Of a stretch of 64,000 nucleotides of DNA, positions 1 to 11,136 are shown in pieces. Origin of the DNA: Tetragonia tetragonoides (lineage: Eukaryota > Streptophyta > Magnoliopsida > Caryophyllales > Aizoaceae); contig CM076151.1 in NCBI GenBank assembly GCA_038025085.1, forward strand, positions 7,013,501 through 7,077,500. The letters are read 5' to 3'. The notes beneath the pieces are model-generated. The model did no database searches. It saw nothing but the letters and a program-made list of their open reading frames with translations, and was not told where the DNA came from. The translations under genes and the position numbers were made by a program. Each line of letters starts with the position of its first letter. The first letter of the stretch is position 1.

Positions 1-1313
1 ATGTGCTGGTAAGGGTCTTATCCAACTTTGTCGATTAGTAATCTTGCAAATTAAGCTTAAGAAGATGGTAGCACATGGAAGATTAGAAAGTCATCATTAC
101 CAATAAAATTTAGAATCTCTCTTGAGTTTCCAAGATATCCCGTTACCAATCATACAGATAGATAATCATTGACCCCATGAGCAAATTCTCTGACAAATAT
201 TAACCAAAGTGAAATGCCAGTGGATCTGCCGCGTTGGTTAGGCATGATTGCGAGTATTCCAAATGAAAACAGAAGGGCAATCTCATTTTATATATATTCA
301 GAATAGAAAAAAGCAAGAAAGTTGCTCGAATAATCTGATTATATTCTAGCTACTCCATGATTACTGACATCTAGAACACAATCAATATCAGCAATCAAAT
401 GCCAAAAGTATTGTTGCAATTAAAAGGAAAAAGGTCCATCTAGTAATTCCATTATTTTTGCATGGAAGGCTGGAAGCTAGTATGAATGATGCTAGAATAA
501 TACTCCATATTCTCAGGAGAGGTTATTCTTCCGGAACTCTATAATGACTGACATCCATGACCGAAATACAAAAATAATTATAACAATGATAATGGCATTC
601 CCATTTATATGCAAAAACTGATGAGTGAGTGCTATTTACATCCAGTTTGGGTCATCCACCATGTGAGGTATATCAAATTCCTGAGAAATGCAAATAATGC
701 AAGGCTGTGGAAGTACGTGATGGCATCCACTATTACCAAAGTATAATACGCATCAAAAGAATTTCTTATGTACCAATCTGAGGTTTTTCACATCAGAAAC
801 AATTTTTTTATCATTTTCTTTTTTCTTTTTTCCCCCCTTTTTTGGGGGGTTTGACTTTACTTCTTGGAAACCTGAAGTTTTTTAGATCCAACACATTGAT
901 CTCCCAACACAAGTTTTCTCACATGGAAGTTTTCTCACATTTAGCGCCCGTTTGGCCATATTACCTCAAAGACTTGTACGAAGTGATAAAGTACACATAA
1001 TAATTAAGAAGTGCCTAAGCTATAAAGTGCATAATTTCAAAGGGGGCCTTCAGCTGTAAATTTGAGGCAACAGATTATGATTAATAAGTTCATGTTGTAT
1101 TAAGGATCATTTAATGCACCTTTTTAAATGTACGGAAGTCCATTTCCCAATGATATCATTTAAAGCATCAACTCATTTTGGCCACTAAAACTCTAAGAGA
1201 CGGGAGCTGTTGACCACAGCCATGTGAGTGATCATATCCTTAGCAATCCAAGTTGCCAAACGACTATCTCCTTTACAGGCCAATGCTTGTTTAACAATCC
1301 ATTTCCCTGGCTC
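1..1313. other. intergenic, no gene seen
   Basis: Both strands were read and no coding pattern, RNA gene or clear transposon end was recognised. The stretch is AT-rich with a pyrimidine run near 800-850. It serves as the upstream region of the first SAUR gene. Confidence 0.6.
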
Positions 1314-1320
1314 TATAAAA
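1314..1320 (+). promoter_or_regulatory. TATA box of first SAUR gene
   Basis: TATAAAA lies 120-126 bp before the ATG at 1440, a usual distance for a SAUR promoter with a short 5' leader. No transcription start can be seen directly. Confidence 0.6.
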
Positions 1321-1439
1321 ACCAAAGACCATGCTCAGTCATTCAAGCACACGAACATTATTCCGAACGCTCAGAAGAACCTTCTACGAAGCACTAAAAA
1401 GCCAGCTCCAACTCTCTCTCCTCTACAAATTCCTACACC

Positions 1440-1733
1440 ATGGTTTTCCGCTTGCCTTCTATGATCTCAAACACCAAACAAGTATTGAAATTGCATAATA
1501 AAAACCAGGGAGGAGTTCCGAAGGGTCACCTTGCAGTTTATGTGGGAGATTGTAACATGGAAAAGAAGCGGTATGTGGTGCCTATATCTTGCTTGAGCCA
1601 TCCTGCATTTCAAGACCTGCTTAACCTTGCTGAGGAAGAATTTGGCTTTAATCATCCCATCGGTGGCCTCACGATCCCCTGCAACGAAGAAACCTTTACG
1701 CATGTCATTAATTACAAATCTAATTTCTTGTGA
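1440..1733 (+). CDS. SAUR-family small auxin-up RNA protein
   Basis: Single-exon 97-aa protein, the normal size for the 15A/X15-like SAUR class. The short N-terminal part (1-28) begins MVFRLP; the SAUR core follows (about 29-92) with VPKGHLAVYVGD, RYVVPISCL, HPAFQDLL, AEEEFGF and GGLTIPC in the family order. SAURs of this type are known to bind and inhibit PP2C.D phosphatases, which keeps plasma-membrane proton pumps phosphorylated and promotes cell expansion; that role is inferred here from family. The ATG sits in a CACCATGG context with a TATA box 126 bp upstream. The gene at 4073 is a close tandem paralogue, including the same MVFRLP start. The ORF on the opposite strand here is a shadow. 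Confidence 0.95.
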   Translation: MVFRLPSMISNTKQVLKLHNKNQGGVPKGHLAVYVGDCNMEKKRYVVPISCLSHPAFQDLLNLAEEEFGFNHPIGGLTIPCNEETFTHVINYKSNFL

Positions 1734-3907
1734 AACATGGAATTTAGGATTAAAGAGCAAGTAGGCTCCAATTTTGACACCTTTTTTTTTGTTCTTTTTT
1801 TTCTTTCATAGTTAGTTCTCAAAGCTTCCCAGTCTCATGAGTATCTGTATTTATGTACATACAGAATTCAATTTTCCACTGTTTTATTCAGTGATTACTG
1901 ATCAAATCAGAATCATAACTTGGAGCAATGCTCCAATTAGTACTGTTAGCAAAACTAATCACAAGTACCATTTGATGACACTAGTATTCCCATCAAAAGC
2001 AATCATCACATTTCACAGCAACGTTAACAAGAATGCTCATGGATTTACAAACCAAGTGGCAATAACTATTGCCAGTTGCCACTGGATTAACCAGATACTA
2101 AAAAATAGCATCTAACTTGTGCTATGTAAAATCTTTCCATACACATTTGTTGATTTCAGTCTCAATCACCACTATGTAGTATATCTTAACATCTTACAAC
2201 AATAACAAAAAACAAAAACCCAGTGTGATCCCACTATTGCTGGGCTATAGTATGTTAAGACATGTGCATAAAAAGAAGTGAGTTACTGACCCTCACAAAC
2301 AATGACGAGGTCCAATTAGAATTTTAGGGCATAGGCATAACAGTTGATTGGGAAGGGTATGAATTATGATCCCCAACTTTTCCAGCAGCCACTATTGGGG
2401 CATAGAACAATATTGGCAAACGGAAGAAGCAGAAACTCGTTCTTAACAAGATAAGCCACAACTGGGGCATTATTTGCTAACCCTACTAGATGGATACATA
2501 GTATATTAGATAAAGAGAAATTTTATGAATCAAGAATAAAAGTCAATTTCAAAAGTTAGAGGATAAGGAGTCCTCAAAAGTGTAACTATTTACGAATCAT
2601 CTCAGTGACATTGCATGTCAATGAGGGGCATCCTGCCGCTTTTTGGCCCGTAAAGAAAACAGGTAACCACCCGATCCCACAAAAAAACCAAGTGGCTTGG
2701 AAGTCCCTGAAAATTGCAGAGAATACATAATAAATTGATGTAACTACTCTGAGTCTGACAATATCAGCAGAGAAGAGAAATGATTTCACAGGAACTCCCA
2801 CAGTGATCAGGTAAAATGTTATTATTTCAATAAATAAAAAAAAGTTATAAGACTGCTCATGTTGTGTAAATTAGTTCAGAAACGAGCACAAAAGATGAAA
2901 GAACTTTATACTTTATAGCTATTCAATGATCGGTGTCATCTAGGGCATAACCAATACCAGCAAATAGCAATAGCTTCTCCATAAAAAACGAAACACTCGG
3001 ACAGTTGAGAGTATTACAAAAGGTTGGTGATCTCATGATTACAAGATTTTGGCATAGAAACTCTGAAACTAGCAGGGAAATTGCCAAAATAATATTCTAT
3101 ATCCTGAGAAAGGCTTTATCTCAGTGAGTCAATGACGACTGACAGCTAGAATATGATTAACAGAAACAGCGTTGCCTCAAAGATGCGAAAGTTGGTCAGT
3201 AACTTTCTACCCTTTTACAGGTGGGATCTTCAATGTGATGGAATGCCAATAATGCAAGGATGTAAAGTACATGTTTGCATACACTTATCAACTTAGAACA
3301 TCTACACATCAGCAGAATCCTATAAGATGATTTAGAAATTCTGGAAATACAAACCCATGCTTCATTTCTTCCAAGAAGCACAGAATTATCTCTAATGCAT
3401 TTGATCTCTAACTATGAGTTCTTACACAGACAGCTACTGTTTGACACATGCTTTATTGCCTCCTAAGTGTAAGAAATGAAGAAAAACTCACATCAGGTAG
3501 CCAGTGTTTTATGATGATGGCCTCACTTTTGATTGAATATAAAGCAAAATTTTATAAGCAAAAAATGGAATTTTCTAATATTTGTATAAAAGATCTATAA
3601 ACATTTGAAGCGGGGTCTGTCGAAACTTCCAAGTCAATCATCAATGTACGGTAGTTTCATCTTTAAGTGACTGGATGGCCTTTAGTGTATTTTATTACAT
3701 ATTCAGATTCAGAGTACTGTAGTTTCAAGAACTTCAAGAGAATATGTAGCTATGTAAGGGAAAAAAAACAAAAATAAGTTTGAACAGAGCCATGTGATTA
3801 TTGATATAGAAAGTGGGGTCATAGATATAAAACTCCCCGTATCTTCCAGTGGCTTTACAGCACTCCGAAATTTCGGTGCATATTGATAATTCATTCTCTC
3901 TTAGTTT
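1734..3907. other. intergenic between two SAUR paralogues
   Basis: No coding sequence or RNA gene was recognised. It holds the 3' region of the first SAUR, including a T-rich stretch near 1780-1803, and the upstream region of the second. No transposon ends were found. Confidence 0.55.
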
Positions 3908-3915
3908 TATAAATA
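3908..3915 (+). promoter_or_regulatory. TATA box of second SAUR gene
   Basis: TATAAATA lies about 160 bp before the ATG at 4073. The following leader is pyrimidine-rich, as in the neighbouring SAUR. Confidence 0.55.
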
Positions 3916-4072
3916 CCTATCACCAGGCTCAATCTTTCAAGCACCTCTGTCAACCGTCTTCCAAGAATTATCAAAGCCAACCCTGCAGTTTCTAGTCTTT
4001 TCTTCAATCAGGAGTCAGGACCATAAGGTTTTTCTTTTTTCTCCTCTCCTTCCAAATCCCAAAATTTACACC

Positions 4073-4363
4073 ATGGTTTTTCGATTGCCTTATATGATCC
4101 CAAACACCAAACAAGTACTAAAATCGTACAACAAAAAACAAGGAGTTCCAAAGGGTCACCTTGCAGTTTATGTGGGAGACTTCAATGAGGGAAAGAAACG
4201 GTATGTGGTTCCGTTATCTTGCTTGAGACATCCTGCATTTCAAGAACTGCTTAGCCTTGCTGAGGAAGAGTTTGGCTTTATTCATCCCGCCGGTGGTCTC
4301 ACCATTCCCTGTGACGAAGAAACATTCACCCATGTTGTGAATTGTCGGTTGAATTACTCCTGA
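4073..4363 (+). CDS. SAUR-family small auxin-up RNA protein
   Basis: Intron-less 96-aa SAUR, the tandem paralogue of the gene at 1440. Both start MVFRLP and share long runs through the core (VPKGHLAVYVGD, KKRYVVP, HPAFQ, LAEEEFGF, TIPC, EETFTHV). The start is the ATG in CACCATGG, the same context as its neighbour. Differences are mostly conservative and the frame is open throughout, so it looks functional. Role by family: short-lived auxin-responsive regulator of acid growth through PP2C.D inhibition. The pair most likely arose by local tandem duplication. Confidence 0.95.
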   Translation: MVFRLPYMIPNTKQVLKSYNKKQGVPKGHLAVYVGDFNEGKKRYVVPLSCLRHPAFQELLSLAEEEFGFIHPAGGLTIPCDEETFTHVVNCRLNYS

Positions 4364-6896
4364 AACGTGAAGATTAACAATTAAAGAACAAGCATCACAC
4401 TTTCACATCAAATTTCTCGATTCATTATTCATTTTTGTTTGGTTCTCAGCTCAGGCAAATGCCATGAGAACCAGATTGCCCAAGTGTACATACAAAACTC
4501 TTTATTCCACTTTATTACAATGAGTGGAGTGATTTTTAATAGTTTGAGATCACATCCATAATTTTGTGTAAATCTGCCTGCTTACCTTGTTTTGATGGTG
4601 ATCTTTTACTGACTATAAGATTGACTATGTATGGCAACATGTATTGGAAAGATCTTCTGAATATTTCAGTAAAAGATACTCATTGTTGCCAAAAAGAATT
4701 TATCTACAAGTTTAATTAAGGTAAGCACTGAATACATGTTTCCCCAATCCATAAAGCATTACTGTTCTGCTAGCCTTAACCCACCACCTGCTTTGGCTAC
4801 TCTATTTTACCAAAGACTGGAGGGTTAAGCTTCACCAACAACATAGGAGCATTATTCAAAGATCAAAACTTTGACAGGTTTACAGTCAAAAATAATAATT
4901 TAGTATCAACTAGAGCATATTACAATCTCAGTGACAAAATCTCTACCATGATTATAATGCAGGTGCTACAAAGTACACGTCCTGATAGTCTGTTAAAAGA
5001 TGAACTAGAGGCCAACCATCATATCAACATTTGCACTTTTTCTGCCACAATACCTTTAACCCCCGTTTGAATATCTCAGTCACATATCACAACCATCAAC
5101 CCTCTTGTAATTTTTAAACTTGATAGGAGGATCGAAGAACTTAAGAAAGCTATTGCATTCTGAACTTATGATAGATTTTCCTCACTACTGGCATTTTTCG
5201 GGTGCAGCAGAACATGTAAATACTTTATCATTTAGCATCTGAGGGAAGAAAAGATTGCTTTTTCCATAAAATTCTTCATCTGATTTTGCTGCAAATATAC
5301 TACAGACCTACAGTATATGGTAAGAAAAGATTGCTTAACAGAGTATATTAGAACCCATGATTCACAAGGAGCAGTACTAGCAAAGTCAAAAACTGAGCTT
5401 TATCTGAACAGAACTGCTAAAAGGAAACGGAGAGTGTTTCAAGGCTTTCGCATTTCGCCATAGGAAAGACTGCTCATGAAGATGAGACCATCTCAAAATA
5501 ACCAACTTAGTAAATTATGTATGGTCCTGAACCCAATTGGCTGCATTTCTTACCCATTCTTTGGGAACTTTTCACACAAAATGGAAGACTCTGCTTTTAC
5601 TCTATTGAAGCATTTTTTATCCCTATTTCCTTTCCCATTCCTTTTCTACCAAATCAGGAGACTTCATTTGAGATACTTATGAGGATAATTTGTATATGAT
5701 CATAACATATGATACATGAGCATATACGAACATCACATGTATCAGATGCTAAGTAACCGTCGGATGAGCTTCTCTAAGAATCTATCTGACACATAAAGAT
5801 CTACTGTTGCAGAACTGCTAACTGTATCTTGAAAATTACCAAAAAGGTTATACAAAAATCCTAACCCATGCACCTATAGCAAACTTTTTCCTTGTAAACG
5901 GCATAAACCTGCAACTTTAATCCTAATGAAACGTCTGAAAAAGAAAATTCTCCATATAATAATAATAATAAATAACAAAAATGAAATTTCAATTTTCTAA
6001 AATATTAAGCCTAATAAATAGCAACTCAAGTACTTACACAAGGCCAAAGCTTCTTTGTTAGAACCCAATAAGAAGGTGAAAATGGAGTTAGCAGATTTGA
6101 TTTTCAGATAGGTATAGAAACTGAATTGCAGTTTCAGTGCAATTAATAAGACATAGTTTTTAGATAAGAGCAATTAGTGAGACATAGTAACAGCAGGTGG
6201 CCTGTGGTTAAAAGCATGCATACATGATTGAGAGAGATCAAATTCATGATGGATGACATAAATACATTGATGCCGTTCATCAAGTTGCGTAATATAATGT
6301 TGCCATGTTATCCCAAGCAACTTCTCTACATGGATTAATTCATAATCACAAGCAACTTCTCCACATTGAGCTTTTCTAAGAGAACTTAAATTGCAGACAA
6401 TCAAAAACATGAATAAAGGTCTGAAAATGGTATGGGGATTACAGTGAAGGAAAAGCCAATCAGTTTTTGTTGCATGATTTAAGGGTAGAACAGATCAGAC
6501 ACATCCAATTTCAGTATATGCTCACCTATTTCAGTATATGCTCACCTATTTCAGTATACACTAATGATCAACGACCAATTTGGCGATTTACTGACATGCA
6601 CTAAGTGATAACTTGCCCAGACAAATACCACTAATTACAAGCAGATCAAAATGGTTGGGCAATTTTCAATATATAGTTAAGGAATTGGCCTCATCAATAT
6701 GATGTCCAAGTTGGACTTGGAAGTGTCACACTTTGCCATGTGATGTGCTAGAATTTTCAAGTGTTTACTAATAATACAAGAAACCAATGTACAATTTGCA
6801 TGTTTTTTGACATTATCCATGTAGAAATATCCACTTCTTTTAAAATAAGAACAGCCAATTATCAGAATTCAAGAACCCCTTGAGGCTTCATCCACG
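4364..6896. other. intergenic, no gene seen
   Basis: No coding pattern, RNA gene or transposon terminus was recognised. The only structured element is a short 20-bp tandem repeat at 6511-6558. Short ORFs near 5476-5699 lack any recognisable domain. Confidence 0.55.
6511..6558. repeat. 20-bp tandem repeat, about 2.4 copies
   Basis: The unit tcagtatatgctcacctatt occurs twice head to tail, followed by a partial third copy (tcagtata). It lies 340-390 bp upstream of the SAUR TATA box at 6897. Confidence 0.85.
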
Positions 6897-6904
6897 TATA
6901 TATA
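6897..6904 (+). promoter_or_regulatory. TATA box of third SAUR gene
   Basis: TATATATA lies about 105 bp before the ATG at 7005, followed by a short A/C-rich leader. Confidence 0.55.
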
Positions 6905-7004
6905 CACACACATATTAAGGCTCACTGCAAGAGGTTTCAAATTCCAAATTACATTACAAAAACCTTTCTACAGTTACTCTTCAACTTGTCATCAAAATTT
7001 GGAC

Positions 7005-7346
7005 ATGGGTGCCCACTCAACGGGAATTACCAAGTGTGTTAACAAACTCATCAGAAGGGGGTCAATGTTTCCTCAAAATCAAGAAAGTCTGTGCCAGGAT
7101 AGAATGAGAGTTTCAGTCCCAAAAGGTCATTTTGCTGTCTATGTAGGGGAGGGGGGGGAAAAGAGATTTGTGGTTCCAGTATCATACTTGAAGCACCCTC
7201 TCTTCCAAGAACTCTTAAGAGAAGCTGAAGAGGAGTTTGGTTATAAACATGGGATGGGAAGGCTGACAGTTCCTTGTACAGAAAACTACTTCATAAATCT
7301 CCTGAGGCAGTTGAAGGGCTCGCAGTTAGAAGTTCCAGATTGCTAA
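7005..7346 (+). CDS. SAUR-family protein, longer N-terminus
   Basis: Single-exon SAUR. The start is the ATG at 7005 (MGAHSTG); an in-frame TTG six bases upstream is not a credible plant start. The product is 113 aa. Residues 1-36 form a basic, variable N-terminus (KLIRRG); the SAUR core runs from about 37 to 98 with [44 protein letters not shown] and LTVPC. It is clearly more diverged than the 1440/4073 pair and resembles the SAUR5-like branch. A G-rich stretch (ggggaggggggggaaaag) encodes the GEGGEKR turn. In the 3' region an ATAGATT at 7383-7389 resembles the core of the DST instability element, but the flanking GGA and GTA parts are not clearly placed. Confidence 0.93.
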   Translation: MGAHSTGITKCVNKLIRRGSMFPQNQESLCQDRMRVSVPKGHFAVYVGEGGEKRFVVPVSYLKHPLFQELLREAEEEFGYKHGMGRLTVPCTENYFINLLRQLKGSQLEVPDC

Positions 7347-9485
7347 TCCTGACCTTTTTCCTCATTAGGTTTCTTCTTGTAAATAGATTCTTTCAGACCT
7401 TTCTGCTAACTAGTTTGGCTAATGTTTGAACTTTGAAGACATATATTGTGGAAGAACCCCTGGAATGAATAATTATTTTACCAGACTCTCTGGAGGTCTA
7501 CTGTTAACTTAATCCATTGTGTTGCATTGCAATCTACCAAATAGGATGTAACGGAGGAAACGTTTCAGGTACGGCAGTGCTCCATACCACAAGAAAAAAG
7601 AGTGTCCTAAATTGAGTTTACCATGTTGTGTGCATTCCTCGTTTAGTGTGTATCTGGTATAAACATGTGTTCTCTAATTGATGAAAACAGTTACTGACAT
7701 AGAGACCTTAGCTTAATCTAATCAGTTTATGAGATGAGTTAACGTCAATTTATGCAAAGTATTGTTCACCTCCTTTGCCATCTATTATCCCTGGATACTG
7801 GATAGCCAGACCTTAAAGGAGCATTCATACAATAAGGGAGGATATTGTCAATAACCAGACCTTGAGAAATCAATTTGACAAATTTGCGCTTCTAACCGAC
7901 CAAATAACCATTATCAATTAGCTACCTGTAAATGTAGCAAGATTGCAAGACTATATAGCACAATAGAGCCCTACTCATATGTCATCGCAAGTTTGATTAT
8001 TGAATTTGTCAGAAACATATTTTCCTTTAACAAATGTTGAGAAAAGACATTCTGGTTCTGCAAAATGTCAAACCCAAGGCTCTGGAAGAAGCTAAAGCAT
8101 GGCAAAGTCACAAGTCCCACCATGTATAGGCATATTCTGATATTCAAACCATTTAAGCAATTCATAATCCATTATCCATAACAGGACATCAGAACAACTT
8201 GGATCAACATCCAAATTATAGAACTAGCGGCTGACTATTCAAACTCCAAAAACATGATTAAGCGATAATTGAAGTAACACATGTTAGATTATTTACAATC
8301 TCCTTCACACAATAAGCCTAGCAGCATTACTGGTTTGTCTTTTTAAGACTCATATAAGTGGTTCAAGAAAACAGTCAGGAAGCAAAGAAAAACCAATACA
8401 TCATAATCAAGTGGTGGCTGCGTGACTAATATAGGTCACATTTCTCATCTTTGCCACAAGAAGTACCTCACATGGGTCTGTTTTCCATCGTTGTCTCGCA
8501 TACCAGTGGCGGATTACCAAGCATTAGGTTCTCAACTAGCCAATTACAAACAAAAAAACTTAAATGTGGCATACACAAACACTAGTATGAAAACCTTCCA
8601 ATCCTTATTTAGACTATAACCTTCAAAATCAAAAATCCAACATGTGGGGACAAAATGTCCTTCCAAATCAAAAAAACCAACATGTGGGGATAACAACAAA
8701 AAAACATATATAAGCCTTGATGGGGTGGGTCATCCTCAACATGCCAATTTTGTAAATATCAACTTATTGTAAATTCAAAATTGATATAAATAAGCCACTA
8801 ACCTCAACCAGTCCTTGAACCTCCAGGATTTTAAAGCCCTAGACTTTCAAGCCTCTTTTGTCTTGATCTGTTCCCATTGATGGGTATTTGACTACTGCAT
8901 ACCCTAATTACAAATACAGAGAATTTTTCACATCACAACCAAATCTTACCAAACAATAATCAGAAATTACAATTACAATAATAACAATAATGAAAAAATA
9001 ACAATGATAACCATAAAAGTAAAATTTAGAACATTTGTGATCCTTACTTTGTTATTTGAGCCATCAATTTGTTTCTCTCTCCATAATTTCAGACCCCTCG
9101 AAGACTTGAAGAACAGTGACAGCAAAAACTTCTCTAAGACTTTGATTTTTGATATGGGTTTTCTAATTTGGTCTCACTTTCGTCCATTTCATTCTTGGAT
9201 CATGCTACTGCAGTAATGTGGTTAATATATATACCTAATATTAAAAACAGACCATGGTGAATAATTGTTGGGTTCTGGAAATTTAGTGACGATCCCAATT
9301 CCCAAATTGTAGGAAATAAAATATTCGACTTTTTTGTTTTTTTCTTTAACATTGTACTTTCACCATCACCAGATTCACCACTTCATTCGCTGCATTGCAA
9401 CTTGCATCTCTATTCTCTCCCAAAGGTACGCTAAGGGATACGTATATTTTATTTTTTATTTTTTTTTCATTAGGTAAGCAATGTT
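7347..9485. other. intergenic, no gene seen
   Basis: Read on both strands. It contains several short ORFs without domain signatures and with AT-rich composition. No transposon ends were found before the foldback element at 9486. Confidence 0.55.
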
Positions 9486-9927
9486 ACAAGTCTTGTCTGA
9501 CACCAACTCATATAAAGTTAGGGTTACTTTTTAGAAATGTAGGGGTCACCTACGTTGAGTAGTGACCCTTATTTCATTGAAAAGTGACATCATCTCACCA
9601 AAAGTTTTTGTGATGTTCCAATTGGGAGTATGTGTACAAAAAAACAGTAACTAAAAATAAGGATAATATATGCCAAATTATAAAAAATATCTATACGATT
9701 AAAATTTGTATATGTCAAATTAGGTTTATCAAAATATAACTTTACGCGAGTTAGCACAAACACTTCTATAAAACGGTCTTTAAGTAACTTTTGATTCCTT
9801 AACTTTTGATGAGACGTTGTTACTTTTCAATGAAACAAGGGTCACCACTCACTACTCAACATAAGTGACCCCTATATTTCTAAAAAGTGACCCTAATTTT
9901 CTGTGAGTGGGTCTCACACAAGACTTA
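9486..9927. mobile_element. foldback MITE with arms of about 120 bp
   Basis: Two long inverted arms, about 9486-9610 and 9797-9927, match as reverse complements with scattered differences. Both read, inward from the ends, aagtcttg, then ttagggt-acttttta, aggggtcac, gttgagtagtga, catTGAAAAGT. There is no coding capacity. A 48-bp direct repeat (acaaacacttytataa then ggtcttt and taacttttgatt) lies inside the element at 9748-9795 and again just outside at 9934-9982. The target-site duplication is not clear. A related degraded copy lies near 32343-32480. Confidence 0.75.
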
Positions 9928-11136
9928 CTGGTTAATACAAACACTTTTATAAGATGGTCTTTCTGTAACTTTTGATTGGGCGCATGTCAAAGCATAGCAG
10001 TATCGTAAAATTATCACAATACGGAGTACAATGAGTTGACATAGGTGCAAAATATCCACGTATATTCACATATCTACATAAAACCGGGATTAGATAGTCG
10101 TGATTTCTTAGCTTGATTGTAGTTACAATTGTTTATGAGCCTTCTAATTGGATGTATTTGTTCTCCAAGTCATATCTATGCACATAATTTGAAAATTTTC
10201 ATGTTTCATCTACCCTTTTTAAAAGGTGGAGGTTATGAGATTGAATAATGATAAAATGTACTTTGAAGTGTTTGTAACATTCATCCCAATCGGAGTATTT
10301 CGCAACATAATTTTGTAGTGGAAAATTTCTTAATGAGCCTTACAATATACTCCGTACCATTTATTTAAACAATAAGGCATTTTCCTTTTGAGATGTTACA
10401 TTATTATTTGAACCTTCTTTTCAGTGAACTTCTAAAATGAAATTGAACTAAATTTTGTTAAACCGAATCTTGTTATTGAACCCAACCAAAATTAACTTTT
10501 TTCAAGGGAACTTATTTGTACTGAATTTGCTATTAAAAAAAATTGCAGTTATTTGTTCCAAAATGAATTTTTTACTCAATTACCCTCTATGTCTAACTTT
10601 TGTTCATCAAAAAAGAGGGCAAGTGAATCGGAATTGAGGAACCCCGTTATATCATGTTCAAACTTTAGCATGATACACGGTTTAGGGATTGAAAATCTAA
10701 ACCATAATATTGTCTTACCAAATCACGAGACTACCCTTTGCGCCTCACTTAAGCCTTTTTTTTTTTTTCTTTGTTTGTTTTTTGTTTTTCTTTTTCCAAA
10801 GCATTAAAAACATTCAAAACCCCTGCCCCGCCCAATCTTCAGTCCACAAATAAGCATTGCAGTCTCTGCTCCAACTCCAATTTCTGAAACCATCGACAGG
10901 TAAGCGTAAGCCAATACTTTACTATATCCAGTCTTTAAAATTTGCTTATTTGCTATTTATGAAAGAAAACAATTATTACTACAAAATTTGACATAATAAT
11001 TTCCTGATCACAGGAAACTTGTTACTTGGTGTTGGTTTCATGGACTCAACTCAAGGTATTCAACTTCAGTTATACTATATTTTGGTGTAATCCTAGAATG
11101 ATTTGCATAAATACCCAAACTTCACCTTCAAACTAT
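9928..11136. other. intergenic; possible leader of the PPR relic
   Basis: Mostly featureless AT-rich sequence. From 10800 to 11013 it resembles a 5' leader with an intron: a donor (acag|gtaagc, GT at 10900) and an acceptor (gatcacag ending at 11013) would give a 114-bp intron ahead of the PPR remnant. This is inference only. Confidence 0.4.

Noticed and set aside
6999..7004. TTG at 6999 as start of the third SAUR
   Set aside because: Plant cytosolic initiation uses ATG; the ATG at 7005 is in frame and fits SAUR lengths.
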